From contig NZ_WNXX01000013.1 of assembly GCF_009733795.1 (NCBI RefSeq), positions 1-64,000 on the forward strand: 64,000 bases of DNA, given 5' to 3'. The notes under the pieces were generated by a model. It saw only the letters and a program-made list of their open reading frames with translations. It searched no databases and was not told the origin of the DNA. Shown here piece after piece: positions 29,285-38,439 of the stretch. Origin of the DNA: Actinotalea caeni. Its GTDB lineage: Bacteria > Actinomycetota > Actinomycetes > Actinomycetales > Beutenbergiaceae. The translations under genes were made by a program, and so were the position numbers. Numbering within the stretch: the first letter of the stretch is position 1; each line of letters begins with the position of its first letter.

Positions 29285-30142
29285 GTGACCGACGACGGCC
29301 GAGCGATCCGGGACCTCGAGGACGGCATCCAGCGCGACTTCACGCGGGAGATGTCCTACGGCGACTACCTGCACCTCGACGAGCTGCTGTCCGCACAGGT
29401 GCCGCTGTCGGACCCGCCGCAGCACGACGAGATGCTGTTCATCATCCAGCACCAGACCAGCGAGCTGTGGCTCAAGCTGATGGTGCACGAGCTGCGCTCG
29501 GCACGGTCGCTGCTCGCGAGCGACGAGCTCGCGCCCGCGCTCAAGCGGATGGCCCGGATCAAGCACATCCAGCACGTGCTCACCGACCAGTGGTCGGTGC
29601 TCGCGACGCTGACGCCCAGCGAGTACGTGCTGATCCGCCCGTACCTGGCGACGTCGTCGGGCTTCCAGTCGGCGCAGTACCGCGAGGTGGAGTTCCTGCT
29701 GGGGAACAAGAACCCGGACATGGTCGGCGTGTTCCGGCACGACCCGAAGGCACAGCAGGCGCTCGCGACGCTGCTGCGCGAGCCGTCGCTGTACGACGAG
29801 TTCCTGCGGTTCCTGGCGCGCAGCGGCTACCCCGTGCCGCAGCACGTGCTCGACCGCGACGTGACGCAGCCGTACCGGATGGACCCGGGGCTGGTCGACG
29901 TGTTCGCGACGGTCTACGACGCGCCCGCGGAGCACTGGGGTGTGTACGAGACGTGCGAGGAGCTCGTCGACATCGAGGACAACTTCCAGCAGTGGCGGTT
30001 CCGGCACCTGCAGGTCGTGCAGCGCACGATCGGGCACAAGACCGGCACCGGGGGCTCCTCCGGCGTCGACTTCCTGCGCCGCGCGCTCGACCTCACGTTC
30101 TTCCCCGAGCTGTACGAGGTGCGGACCCGGATCGGGTCCTGA
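29285..30142 (+). CDS. kynA: Tryptophan 2,3-dioxygenase
   Basis: A 285-aa haem dioxygenase opening the indole ring of L-tryptophan to N-formylkynurenine. Family features are [35 protein letters not shown] with the substrate-side His (about 56), [17 protein letters not shown], and [29 protein letters not shown], where the axial haem His and the substrate-closing loop GTGGSSG lie (about 239-262). GTG start at 29285. No kynurenine formamidase or kynureninase is adjacent, so the rest of the pathway is elsewhere or the gene has a single catabolic role. Convergent with the TSUP permease. Confidence 0.95.
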   Translation: MTDDGRAIRDLEDGIQRDFTREMSYGDYLHLDELLSAQVPLSDPPQHDEMLFIIQHQTSELWLKLMVHELRSARSLLASDELAPALKRMARIKHIQHVLTDQWSVLATLTPSEYVLIRPYLATSSGFQSAQYREVEFLLGNKNPDMVGVFRHDPKAQQALATLLREPSLYDEFLRFLARSGYPVPQHVLDRDVTQPYRMDPGLVDVFATVYDAPAEHWGVYETCEELVDIEDNFQQWRFRHLQVVQRTIGHKTGTGGSSGVDFLRRALDLTFFPELYEVRTRIGS

Positions 30143-30190
30143 CACGCGGCTGGACGTCGTCGACCGCAGCAAGAGCTGCGGTGAGACCCG

Positions 30191-31003
30191 TCAGCCGAGG
30201 ATGTCCCAGGCGAGTCGGCCGATGAGGGCGGCGACGACGACGAGGAACGCGATCCGCACGAAGCGGTTGCCCTTCGCGACCGCCATGCGGGCGCCGAGGT
30301 AGGCGCCGCACAGGTTCGCGGTGCCGACGACCAGCCCCACACCCCAGACGACGTGCCCCGCCGGCACGAAGAACGCGAGCGCACCGAGGTTGGTGGCGAA
30401 GTTGACGATCTTCGCGATCGCCGAGGCGGGCAGGAACGCGTACCCGATGACGCCGACGAGGCCCATGACCAGGAACGACCCGGTGCCGGGGCCGAGGAGC
30501 CCGTCGTAGAGACCGACCGCCAGCCCGATCCCGGCGGCGGCGCCGTAGTGGCGGTTGCCCTCCCACCGGAGCTCGGTGACGGTACCCACCTGCGGCTTGA
30601 GGAGGGTATACACGAGCACCCCGACGAGCACGACGATGATGATCGGCCGCAGCGCCGCCTCGGGGATGTGCGACGCGAGCGCGGCACCGCCGACGGAGGC
30701 GAGCAGCGCGCACACCGCCATCGGCGCGGCCGTGCGCATGTCGGGGTGGATGCGCCGGTAGTAGGTGATCGAGCTCGTCGACGTGCCCATGATCGAGCCG
30801 ACCTTGTTGGTCGCGAGCGCCTGCACCGCGCTCATGTCGGGGAACAGCACGAGCAGCGCGGGCACCTGGATCAGCCCGCCGCCGCCCACGACGGCGTCCA
30901 CCCAGCCGGCCGAGAACCCCGCCAGCACGAGCAGCAGCAGGACCGCGAGCGTGATCTCGAGCCCGCCGAACCCGGGGACGTCGATCAGCCCATCTGCCAG
31001 CAC
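30191..31003 (-). CDS. TSUP (TauE/SafE) family membrane permease
   Basis: A 270-aa membrane protein with about eight hydrophobic segments in two similar halves. The family motifs are AGWVDAVVGGGGLIQVPALL (about 32-51) with NKVGSIMGTSTSSITYYRR, and the second-half GLYDGLLGPGTGSFLVMGLV with KIVNFATNLGALAFF. TSUP proteins move sulfite, sulfoacetate, sulfonates or other organic anions, usually out of the cell. No sulfur genes are adjacent, so the substrate stays open. It is the last native-composition gene before the low-GC island. Confidence 0.9.
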   Translation of the reverse strand: MLADGLIDVPGFGGLEITLAVLLLLVLAGFSAGWVDAVVGGGGLIQVPALLVLFPDMSAVQALATNKVGSIMGTSTSSITYYRRIHPDMRTAAPMAVCALLASVGGAALASHIPEAALRPIIIVVLVGVLVYTLLKPQVGTVTELRWEGNRHYGAAAGIGLAVGLYDGLLGPGTGSFLVMGLVGVIGYAFLPASAIAKIVNFATNLGALAFFVPAGHVVWGVGLVVGTANLCGAYLGARMAVAKGNRFVRIAFLVVVAALIGRLAWDILG

Positions 31004-31089
31004 CAGCCTGGTTTACCACGTCGATGCGTGCCGGTGCGGCAGGCCGCCGCAACGCTCTGGCGTGAGACGGGGCGCACCTCGCCACGGCC

Positions 31090-32259
31090 TCAGGGGGACC
31101 CGCGGAAGACCCGGCGATCGGCGTTCTGCGCCCCGATCCGGTCCCAGTCGTAGGAAACACCCAGACCCGGCCCGTCGGGCACCCCGACGCACCCGTCCTG
31201 GCCGACCGCGTCCAGGTCCTCGCGGTAGCCGTCCGCGTAGACGTCGGGGAGGAGCGGGTTGCCCGAGAGCGGATCGAGGAGTCCGAGCTCGTAATAGTTG
31301 GTGTTTCGGATAGCCGCCATACAGTGACGTTGCGCCGGCCCGGAGGCATGGACCTCCATGTCGATGCCGAGCGCCTCCGCCGCGTGCGCCGTCTTCATTA
31401 CACCCGTGATGCCCATGTCCAGCTCGGGGTCGGCACGGAGAAAGTCGGTGGCTCCGGACACGGCAAGCTCCACGCGCTGGTCCAGGCCCCGCACCATCTC
31501 GGTGATCAGCAGCGGGGTGCGGACGCGCTGCCGCAGGATCTGGTGGCCGAGGCGCGCGTCGTCTCGCATCGGGTCCTCCCACCAGAACGCGCCGACCTCG
31601 TCGCAAACCGCGCCGAGACGCAGCGCGTCGGCGAGCGTCGCCAGCGTCTGACCAGGGTCGGTCATGACGTCGATGCGGCCCGCCGCCCCTTCAGCGGCCG
31701 CTTGCAGCGCCGCTACCTCGTCGCGGACCTTCCCGGTACCGGGTCCGTGGATCTTGTAGCCGGGCACGCCTCGCTCGACGCACAGCGCCGCATAGTCGCG
31801 ATAGCTCTCGGGCGTAGCGAGACCACCCAGGCCGTGGCCGCCGCCGACGGTCGAGACGTAGGCGGGCAGGCGGTCGCGGTACTGCCCGAGGAGCGCTGCG
31901 ATCGGCTGACCAGCGGTCTTCCCGAGGGCGTCCCACAGCGCGATGTCGATAGCCCCGTACCCGATGCGGTCGGTCTTAGTAAGGCTCCGGTTGACGTCGT
32001 CCCAGAACCTTTCCCGGTAGGCCAGCGGCTTGCCGACCACAGCGCGGGCACAGGCGGCGATTTGCCCCGTCGCGGTCGGCGGCGCGCTCCAGAGCGTGAC
32101 GTACTCGCCGACGATGCCGGCCGAGGTATGCACACGGACGCCGAAGCGCCTCGTGGACCTTGTGGGCGCGGTCCCCGGGACCGGAGACCCCGATGCGTCG
32201 TAGCCGTAGGAGACGGAGTGGTCGAACTCGATCACCTCGAGCTCGGTGATGACATCCAC
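31090..32259 (-). CDS. Enolase-superfamily sugar-acid dehydratase (mandelate racemase subgroup)
   Basis: A 389-aa enolase-superfamily protein. The N-terminal capping domain runs to about 125. In the barrel, YKIHGPG (about 163-169) carries the base-bearing Lys, and metal ligands are Asp in VMTDPGQT (about 200), Glu in WWEDPM (about 226) and Glu in LITEMVRG (about 253). D-x-x-L after FLRAD and the His in MEVHASG (about 303) supply the Asp-His pair typical of mandelate-racemase-type acid-sugar dehydratases. The reaction is probably removal of water from an aldonic or aldaric acid; the exact substrate cannot be read. Last gene of the importer operon, 31 bp after the permease. Lower GC than the core genes. 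Confidence 0.85.
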   Translation of the reverse strand: MDVITELEVIEFDHSVSYGYDASGSPVPGTAPTRSTRRFGVRVHTSAGIVGEYVTLWSAPPTATGQIAACARAVVGKPLAYRERFWDDVNRSLTKTDRIGYGAIDIALWDALGKTAGQPIAALLGQYRDRLPAYVSTVGGGHGLGGLATPESYRDYAALCVERGVPGYKIHGPGTGKVRDEVAALQAAAEGAAGRIDVMTDPGQTLATLADALRLGAVCDEVGAFWWEDPMRDDARLGHQILRQRVRTPLLITEMVRGLDQRVELAVSGATDFLRADPELDMGITGVMKTAHAAEALGIDMEVHASGPAQRHCMAAIRNTNYYELGLLDPLSGNPLLPDVYADGYREDLDAVGQDGCVGVPDGPGLGVSYDWDRIGAQNADRRVFRGSP

Positions 32260-32290
32260 GTGATGCTTCCCTCCAGGGTCGGTGCGTGGG

Positions 32291-33196
32291 TCACTTCAGG
32301 CCGGTGGTCGCGATGCCTTGCACCAGCGCGCGCTGAGCGAACAAGAAGACGAAGAACACGGGCACGAGCGTCAGCACGGACATGGCGAACAACGCTCCGT
32401 AATTGCTGAGCCCCGTGGAGTCCTGGAACGTGCTGAGACCCATGGGGACCGTGTACATCTCAGGCGAGTTCAGGTACAGCAGCGGCGTGAAGAAGTCGTT
32501 CCAGGTCCAGATGAAGCTGAAGACGGCTGTGACCCCGACCGCCGGCATGCACAGCGGCAGGATCACGCTCCAGAACGTTCGAAGCGGCCCGCAGCCGTCG
32601 AGCGCAGCAGCATCGTCGAGGGTTCGCGGGAGCCCACGCATGAACTGCACCATCAGGAAGACGAAGAATGCCTCGACAGCCAAGAACTTGGGCAGGATCA
32701 GAGGTGCGTACGTCCCGACCAGGCCCAGCTGATAGAAGAGGATGTACTGCGGGATGATCGTGACGTGGAACGGCAGCATGATCGTCGACAGCATCAAGGC
32801 GAACAATGGTCCGCGCCACCTGAAGCTCAGCCGAGCGAACGCGTAGGCCGCAAGGGTGCAAGAGATCAGGTTGCCCAGGATGCAGGCACCCGCAACCATG
32901 ACCGAGTTGAGTATGAATCGGCCGAACGGGACGCGGAGAGACCCCCAGCCGTCGATGTAGTTCTCGAGCGTGAACCGGACCTGGGCGCCCGGGTTGAGGA
33001 TGTCGATGTTGCTCATGAACGACCTGGTCAGCATCCAGACCAGGGGATAGATCATGACGAGACCGAACACGATGAGCAGCGCGTGCTTCCAGCCGGTCTT
33101 CCTCACCCAGGCCAACGCCGAGAGAAGGCCGCTGGCTCGTTGGCTCGATGCCCCTCGAAGCGGGAGCGTCACCGCGCTCACTTCTTCAACTCTCAT
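32291..33196 (-). CDS. Carbohydrate ABC transporter permease (MalG/UgpE type)
   Basis: A 301-aa inner-membrane permease with six predicted helices (first: HALLIVFGLVMIYPLVWML). The cytoplasmic EAA loop, DDAAALDGCGPLRTFWSVILPLCMP (about 191-215), contacts the ATPase; its Gly (third of the EAA motif) is present. The C-terminus is typical of MalG-type proteins. It overlaps the preceding permease gene by 11 bp and so is translated with it. It forms the channel of the sugar or sugar-acid importer whose binding protein is at 35627-36973. No ATPase gene is in the cluster. Confidence 0.93.
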   Translation of the reverse strand: MRVEEVSAVTLPLRGASSQRASGLLSALAWVRKTGWKHALLIVFGLVMIYPLVWMLTRSFMSNIDILNPGAQVRFTLENYIDGWGSLRVPFGRFILNSVMVAGACILGNLISCTLAAYAFARLSFRWRGPLFALMLSTIMLPFHVTIIPQYILFYQLGLVGTYAPLILPKFLAVEAFFVFLMVQFMRGLPRTLDDAAALDGCGPLRTFWSVILPLCMPAVGVTAVFSFIWTWNDFFTPLLYLNSPEMYTVPMGLSTFQDSTGLSNYGALFAMSVLTLVPVFFVFLFAQRALVQGIATTGLK

Positions 33197-34151
33197 AGTG
33201 GACCCAGTGCCTCGCGGCGATGAAGTTGATGCCGGTGAAGATCGCGATGACCACGAACAGGATCCAGGCGAGCGCGCTGGCGTAACCCATCTCGAAGCTC
33301 TGGAACCCGACCTGGAACAGGTACAGCGTGTAGAAGAGCGTCGATCCGGCTGGGCCGCCGCTGCCCGACGAGACGATGTAGGCCTGTGTGAAGGCTTGGA
33401 ACGCCCCGATCAACTGCAGGATGAGGTTGAAGAAGAGCACAGGGGTCAGCAGTGGCATGGTCACCGCCCAGAAGCGTCGCCACCGGCTCGCGCCGTCGAC
33501 CGCCGCTGCCTCGAGCAGCTCTGCGGGTATCTGCCTCAGCCCTGCGAGGAAGATCACCATCGGCGACCCGAACGTCCAGACGTTCAGGATGATCAGGGTC
33601 GTCAGCGCGCGGTCCGGATCGGAGATCCACGACCCCATGTGGATGCCGACTCGCCCCGCCAGCTCAGGGATCAAGCCGTTGCTCGCGAAGAGCTGTCGCC
33701 ACAGGACCGCCACTGCGACGCTGCCGCCCAGCAGGGACGGCAGGTAGTACACCGAGCGATAGAGCGCCAGCCCCCGCACCCCACGGTTCAGCATGACGGC
33801 GATCGCTAGTGCGAACGCCAGCTGCAGCGGCACGGAGATGAACACGTACTTCACCGTCACCAGTGCCGAGGCTTGGAAGTTCGGGTCGGCGAGCATGCGC
33901 TGGTAGTTGCCGAGCCCCACCCACACAGGCGTTCCGCCGAGGCGATAGCTCGTAAACGAGAGGTACAACGATGCGAGCATCGGCAGCGCGGTGATACCCA
34001 CCACTCCCACCAACCAGGGCAGCAGGAAGATGTATGCCACGGCCGATCGGCGTCCGCCCGGATGCGGCTTGGGACCGCCTCCACGCAGTGCGGCGACAGG
34101 CACGCTCACGTGGATACCCCCGTCCTGCTCGCCCGGACCTGGCTGCTGCAT
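33186..34151 (-). CDS. Carbohydrate ABC transporter permease (MalF/UgpA type)
   Basis: A 321-aa inner-membrane permease. After a 35-residue hydrophilic N-terminus come six helices (AYIFLLPWLVGVVGITALPM first). The EAA loop LLEAAAVDGASRWRRFWAVTMPLLTP lies at about 213-238. The order F then G, with an 11-bp overlap, is standard for CUT1 importers of di-/oligosaccharides or glycosides. A GTG 45 bp inside the gene is an alternative start; neither has a strong ribosome site. Partner of the MalG-type protein that follows. Confidence 0.92.
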   Translation of the reverse strand: MQQPGPGEQDGGIHVSVPVAALRGGGPKPHPGGRRSAVAYIFLLPWLVGVVGITALPMLASLYLSFTSYRLGGTPVWVGLGNYQRMLADPNFQASALVTVKYVFISVPLQLAFALAIAVMLNRGVRGLALYRSVYYLPSLLGGSVAVAVLWRQLFASNGLIPELAGRVGIHMGSWISDPDRALTTLIILNVWTFGSPMVIFLAGLRQIPAELLEAAAVDGASRWRRFWAVTMPLLTPVLFFNLILQLIGAFQAFTQAYIVSSGSGGPAGSTLFYTLYLFQVGFQSFEMGYASALAWILFVVIAIFTGINFIAARHWVHYES

Positions 34152-34248
34152 CGCTTACCCCGCCGAGCGACCAGCGTCGTGCCCTGCTGCGAGGGCTGAC
34201 CGGTGGGCGGGACGTGCAGCCCGCCGACCGGTCGGTTCGTCGTCATCG

Positions 34249-35562
34249 TCATCCCGCCGACAGCGGCTGCCAGTCGCGCTCCTGCGCCTCCCACTCGCGC
34301 AGGCCCTCACGGACGGCGTCGAGACGTTCCATCGTCGCGCCGTCGTAGTGGCCGAGCGACAGGCCGTCCGCGCCAGCGTCGACGGCCGCCTTGACGCTTC
34401 CCCGCAGCGTCTCCGGCGTGGCGTTCGGTCGGACGCCGAGCGCGGCGATCAGCTTCTGATCCTCTCGCAGCGACCGGCGCACCTTCATGAGCTTCGCCCT
34501 CTTGGTCGCGACGCCCTCGGGAGTGCCCAACTGGTCGGAGTAGTCCGATTCACGCACCGAGTCGACAAACTGGAATGCCGCCTTGAAGTCCAGGCCGGCG
34601 CGCTCCGGCGAGGCCATGTAGGTGTTGTAGCGAAACTCGACATCACGCCCGACGCCACGCAGGGCCTGCTGCACCGCGGCGAACAGCTCGGTGATCGAGC
34701 GCTTGCGGAAGTGCAGCCACGCGGCGAAGGCCTCGTTCTCGATCAGCAGCGCGGACTCGCCGTAGTTCGCCTCGTCGAGCAACTGGCGCTCGTGGAGCTC
34801 CTCGAGGCCGATGCGCTTCGACAAGTTGGCGAGGTGCCTGACCTCGCGCACGATCTCGTCCCAGTCCAGGCCCTCGGACCGTGCCTTCGCGGCGCACGAG
34901 CTGCAGAAGCAGCCACCCGTGGCCACCGCGAGCAGCTGCTGCCACGCAACCGGGCCGTACGCGTGCGTGCCACCGTCGTCGCGACCGGACCCGAACATCA
35001 CCAGACACGTTTGGACGTAGTCCACGTCATAGTTCGACGCCACGTCGGTGAACAGCGCGAGGAGGTACTCGCGGACATCCGGGTTGTTCAGGCACGGCAG
35101 CGCTCGCTGGGCTTCGACGGCTTCGAACGCTCCGACGATATTGCCGAAGACATCGCGCTGCAGCACGTCCTCGTAGTGTTCCCGCGCATAGCTCGCGTCG
35201 ATGACCGTGTGGGAGATCTCGAGCCCCGTCCTCATGGAGCGGGCGCGCGCTCCGTCTATCAGGGTCCGGAGCCAGTCCTTGCCCTTCAGGAAGTCTCGGT
35301 CCGAGGTCAGCGGCGAGATCCGCCCGTACCTGCTGGCGTCGGGGAGCCAGTAGGCGCGGCTGTCCTCCGGTGTGTAGTACCGCCGCACCGGGTTGTGCGG
35401 GTAGAAGCGAGCGTGCAGCGGCCGCTTCTCCTTGTGCATGAGACCCACGAGATACGCCGAGTTCACCTCCGCCCTGCTCGCCAGCACGTCGAGCGCATGG
35501 TCAACGCCCTCGTCGTGCAGATCCCAGGCGTACAGGCTTGCGGCAATCTCGTTCAGCGGCAT
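34249..35562 (-). CDS. Uncharacterised 437-aa protein of the sugar island, possibly a TIM-barrel glycosidase-like enzyme
   Basis: I do not recognise this protein with certainty. From ATG 35562 (GAGG 7 nt upstream) it has 437 aa and no signal peptide or membrane segment, so it is cytoplasmic. The N-terminus SLYAWDLHDEGVDHALDVL suggests a first barrel strand and helix. A cysteine cluster GGCFCSSCAAKA (about 217-228) resembles metal or disulfide motifs seen in some glycosyl-hydrolase-like barrels. Acidic/aromatic segments such as FYPHNPVRRYYTPEDSR and VRESDYSDQL follow. It lies between the binding protein and the permeases in the importer operon, so it probably acts on the imported compound, perhaps as a glycoside hydrolase or C-C/C-O lyase. 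Sporadic GC and codon use match the island. Confidence 0.7.
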   Translation of the reverse strand: MPLNEIAASLYAWDLHDEGVDHALDVLASRAEVNSAYLVGLMHKEKRPLHARFYPHNPVRRYYTPEDSRAYWLPDASRYGRISPLTSDRDFLKGKDWLRTLIDGARARSMRTGLEISHTVIDASYAREHYEDVLQRDVFGNIVGAFEAVEAQRALPCLNNPDVREYLLALFTDVASNYDVDYVQTCLVMFGSGRDDGGTHAYGPVAWQQLLAVATGGCFCSSCAAKARSEGLDWDEIVREVRHLANLSKRIGLEELHERQLLDEANYGESALLIENEAFAAWLHFRKRSITELFAAVQQALRGVGRDVEFRYNTYMASPERAGLDFKAAFQFVDSVRESDYSDQLGTPEGVATKRAKLMKVRRSLREDQKLIAALGVRPNATPETLRGSVKAAVDAGADGLSLGHYDGATMERLDAVREGLREWEAQERDWQPLSAG

Positions 35563-35626
35563 GTGTGTCCTCGTCCGTCTCGGTGTCTGTGCTGGTCGTC
35601 GTTGTGTCGGATGGGCGGTCGGGCGG

Positions 35627-36973
35627 TCAGCCGCCCAGCAGATGCTGCTCGCGCGCGGGGCCGAGGATGTGCTCGACGGCTTCTTCGACGGTGGTCCGGC
35701 CGAACGCCCAGGCGTCCAAGGTGTCGCGCATCTCGCCGCTGAAGGCACCCGCGGTCGGCGGGCTCGGGGGCATCGGGCGCGGGCCCGCCTCCACCTCGAA
35801 ACCGATGTAGTCGAGGAACAACCGCTCGGCCGGGTCGAGGTTGGGCGCGATGGCCTGGCGCATCTGCTCGGTGGGCGGGCTCCCGATCGTGGTGCCGATG
35901 ATGTCGGCCCGCTCCGGGTCGTTCAGGAGGAAGTCGACGAACTGCAGGGCCTCCTCCGGGTACTTGGTGGATGCGGCCACGGCGAGCTGGTTCGGGAACA
36001 TGAAGATGTTGTCCGTCCCGTCGCCTCCGTTTCCCGGCAGCGGCATGATGACGAGCTCCTCGGGCGAGAGCTTCTGCAGCTCGCCGATCTGGTTGGAGTT
36101 GCGCAGGTGGAAGGCGGCGAGGTTGCGGATCATCGGCGCCCCCTGGAAGAAGGGATCGTCGTCGCGGTGGATGTCCGGCGGGACGGCTGCTCCCGAGGCG
36201 CGCAACTCGTCCCAGTACTCGAGCCACGCGGTCAGCGTGCCCGCGGTGAACCCGACGTCGCCGCTCGTGTCGTACAGCTCTTCGCCGTGCTGGCGCAACC
36301 AGGCCCGGAAGGGGTCGTAGTAGCCGGTCGACGTCGGCTCGTCCGTGCCGTAGAAGTTGGGGCCGAGCTTCTCGTGGACGAGCCTCGCGTGGTCGGCGTA
36401 CTCGTCCCAGGTGTAGGACTCGGGATAGGTCTTGATCGGGATGCCCAGATCCTCGAGGAGCGGCACCTTCGCGAAGGTGCACGGCGACTGCAGCCCGTGC
36501 GGGATCGCGAACTGCCGGCCGTCATAGTTGCCGTCAGCCAGGATCGACTCGGTAAAGCCCTCGTTGCGGATCTCCTGCCCGAGATGGTCTGTCAGGTCCA
36601 TCACGTGGCCTTCCGCGACCATCTGCGGGAACAAGTTGGCGTGCACCCAGAAGACATCAGGCAGATTTCCGGCCGACATCGCGACACCCATCCGTGTTTC
36701 CAGGGCACCGATCTCCCCGAACTCAGGCAGGATCTGGATGTTGTCGTGCTGCTCCATGAAGAGGTCGCACGCACGTTGAAACCTCTCGACACGGTCGTCT
36801 GCACCCCAGAAGACGAAACGAAGCGAGGCGTCACCTCCCGATCTGGAGCCGCTCGGGCCGCACCCTGCCAGCGATGTGCCCACGACACCTGCGGCGCCTG
36901 CAGCAGCTCCCAGGCGCAGCAGGCCGCGGCGTGAAAGTTCCGATGACCGTCGAGTCACGAGTCCGCCTTTCAT
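35627..36973 (-). CDS. Extracellular sugar-binding lipoprotein of an ABC importer
   Basis: A 448-aa family-1 solute-binding protein. The N-terminus has a twin-arginine-like segment (SRRGLLRLG), a hydrophobic core and the lipobox SLAGC (Cys at about 38), so it is exported, cleaved and lipid-anchored outside the membrane. Binding-protein features include LRFVFWGADDRVERFQRACDLF, LPDVFWVHANLFPQMV, YTWDEYADHARLV and the C-terminal KYPEEALQFVDFLLNDPERADIIG. First gene of the minus-strand operon, divergent from the hydroxypyruvate-isomerase-like gene. It sets the substrate specificity; the ligand is unknown but probably an acidic sugar or glycoside, given the enzymes alongside. Confidence 0.92.
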   Translation of the reverse strand: MKGGLVTRRSSELSRRGLLRLGAAAGAAGVVGTSLAGCGPSGSRSGGDASLRFVFWGADDRVERFQRACDLFMEQHDNIQILPEFGEIGALETRMGVAMSAGNLPDVFWVHANLFPQMVAEGHVMDLTDHLGQEIRNEGFTESILADGNYDGRQFAIPHGLQSPCTFAKVPLLEDLGIPIKTYPESYTWDEYADHARLVHEKLGPNFYGTDEPTSTGYYDPFRAWLRQHGEELYDTSGDVGFTAGTLTAWLEYWDELRASGAAVPPDIHRDDDPFFQGAPMIRNLAAFHLRNSNQIGELQKLSPEELVIMPLPGNGGDGTDNIFMFPNQLAVAASTKYPEEALQFVDFLLNDPERADIIGTTIGSPPTEQMRQAIAPNLDPAERLFLDYIGFEVEAGPRPMPPSPPTAGAFSGEMRDTLDAWAFGRTTVEEAVEHILGPAREQHLLGG

Positions 36974-37104
36974 GAGTGTGTGTCAACGCCTGGCGGCGCG
37001 CTTGTATCTCAGACGGCCGCAACGGCGCCTGCTCGAGGACCCTCTGTGTCCCTGATGGCGGTCGGATCGTCGTTGACCGTGTCGACATCCTGGCCCTGGC
37101 AAAC

Positions 37105-37115
37105 TTGTCTGTCAA
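37105..37115. promoter_or_regulatory. Candidate GntR/FCD operator in the divergent promoter region of the island
   Basis: TTGTCTGTCAA differs at one position from the FadR-subfamily operator pattern TNGTNNNACNA. It lies between the divergent binding-protein (start 36973) and isomerase-like (start 37153) genes, where one regulator could control both operons. Weaker match than the site at 38332. Confidence 0.35.
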
Positions 37116-37152
37116 GATTGCCGACCGGACAATTTTTGGAGACCATGGGTAC

Positions 37153-38016
37153 GTGACAACGGAAGCCCCCTACCCCCGCCCATCTGGCCGCCCCTTGGCC
37201 CTGGCAGCCAACCTCTCGCTCCTGTTCACGGAGTTGCCATTTCTCGCCCGACCAGCAGCCGCCAGAGCCGCTGGCTTCGACCGGGTCGAGATGTGGTGGC
37301 CCTTCACCGAAGCCATTGCGCCGTCCGGTGCGATAGATGCTCTAGTCGACGCTCTGGCAGCCGCCGGCGTCGATCTTGTCGGGCTCAACTTCTTCGCCGG
37401 AGACATGCCCGGCGGCGAGCGCGGCGTCGCCAGCGACCCAGCTCGGCGCGCCGAGCTGGAAGCTAACTGCGCAGATGTGCTCAGGATCGGGCGCGAGACG
37501 GGCTGCAGGCACTTCAACCTTCTCTACGGTCAGCGACTTGAGCGCTATAGCGCTGCAGAGCAGGACGCTGCCGCGATCAGCGCCATCGATTGGGTCGCCC
37601 GGGCCGTTGCCGTTATCGGCGGCACAGTCCTGATCGAACCCTTGGCGAAGGGCCTGAACGGCACGTACCCGCTCACCGATCCAGATCACGTTGTGGACCT
37701 CCTACAGGGCCCACTTGTGGAGCATCCCAACGTGAAACTGCTCTTCGACACGTTCCACCTCGGGAGCAACGGCGTCGACATCGTCACTGCCGCCGGGAAG
37801 TATGCCCCCTGGATCGGACATGTCCAGCTCGCCGACGCCCCTGGGCGGGGCGAGCCCGGCTCGGGTCACCTCCCGATCGGCGCCACTCTTGAACGGCTCG
37901 TGAACGCCGGCTACCGAGGCACAGTCGCCGCCGAAAACAAGCCCACAGCGTCGACGGAGCAGACTCTCGGCTGGGTCGAGGCGCTTGCGCGAGCCGGTCT
38001 CGTCGCTTGGCGCTAA
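37153..38016 (+). CDS. Hydroxypyruvate isomerase-like TIM-barrel protein
   Basis: A 287-aa xylose-isomerase-like TIM-barrel protein resembling Hyi, which interconverts hydroxypyruvate and tartronate semialdehyde. Signatures are [33 protein letters not shown] near the N-terminus, LVGLNFFAGDMPGGERG (about 75-91), the metal-site Glu in TVLIEPLAKG (about 158), LLFDTFHLGSNG (about 198-209), HVQLADAPGRGEPGSGHL (about 226-243) and the last metal Glu in TVAAENKP. GTG 37153 is chosen because GGAG lies 11 nt upstream and the family starts here; the upstream in-frame extension is promoter DNA. It feeds GarR in the neighbouring gene. Confidence 0.87.
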   Translation: MTTEAPYPRPSGRPLALAANLSLLFTELPFLARPAAARAAGFDRVEMWWPFTEAIAPSGAIDALVDALAAAGVDLVGLNFFAGDMPGGERGVASDPARRAELEANCADVLRIGRETGCRHFNLLYGQRLERYSAAEQDAAAISAIDWVARAVAVIGGTVLIEPLAKGLNGTYPLTDPDHVVDLLQGPLVEHPNVKLLFDTFHLGSNGVDIVTAAGKYAPWIGHVQLADAPGRGEPGSGHLPIGATLERLVNAGYRGTVAAENKPTASTEQTLGWVEALARAGLVAWR

Positions 38017-38439
38017 GCGGGCGTCATCGGGTCGACCCTCACGGGCCCGCGACAGCCGCAGACGCGTCGCCGTGCCAACAGGAGAGAGGTCGACTCGCGG
38101 CAGCACGAGCCGGGCGGCCTCGCGAGAGGGCGGCTCTACGCGTTCTCCCAGCATTTCCTGGCAGCTAGCACTACGTCACACCCGCGCACACCGGCAGGAC
38201 TGGGACACGTCGTAGCACCGAGGGAAGAAGTGGTGCGCGTTCCGAAGGCTTGGGCCGACTGCGTAGATCGGCCTCAAGCCCGCCGGAACCAGCCAGCATC
38301 AGCACGACAAGTCCTCTAAGGCGTCGCCCAATTGTCATACTAGATTGCTTGCTAGGCTGGTCCTACTGCGCCCGGCTCAAGCGCCGACGCCGGCCACCTG
38401 GCGATGCCGCCCCTACCTGCACAAGACGAGGGAGAACGT
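38017..38439. other. 423-bp intergenic region before the garR-like gene, with operator and possible promoter
   Basis: No credible gene. The first 300 bp show no structure that I recognise and may be remnants of lost coding DNA. The last 110 bp carry the GntR-type operator (38332-38342) and a TAGGCT that could be a -10 box (38353-38358) ahead of the reductase gene. Confidence 0.5.
38332..38342. promoter_or_regulatory. Predicted GntR/FCD-family operator upstream of the reductase-regulator pair
   Basis: TTGTCATACTA fits TNGTNNNACNA, the pattern bound by FadR-subfamily regulators, at every fixed position. It is 98 bp before the garR-like start and overlaps the probable -35 region. The likely ligand-responsive regulator is encoded two genes downstream. 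Confidence 0.5.
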
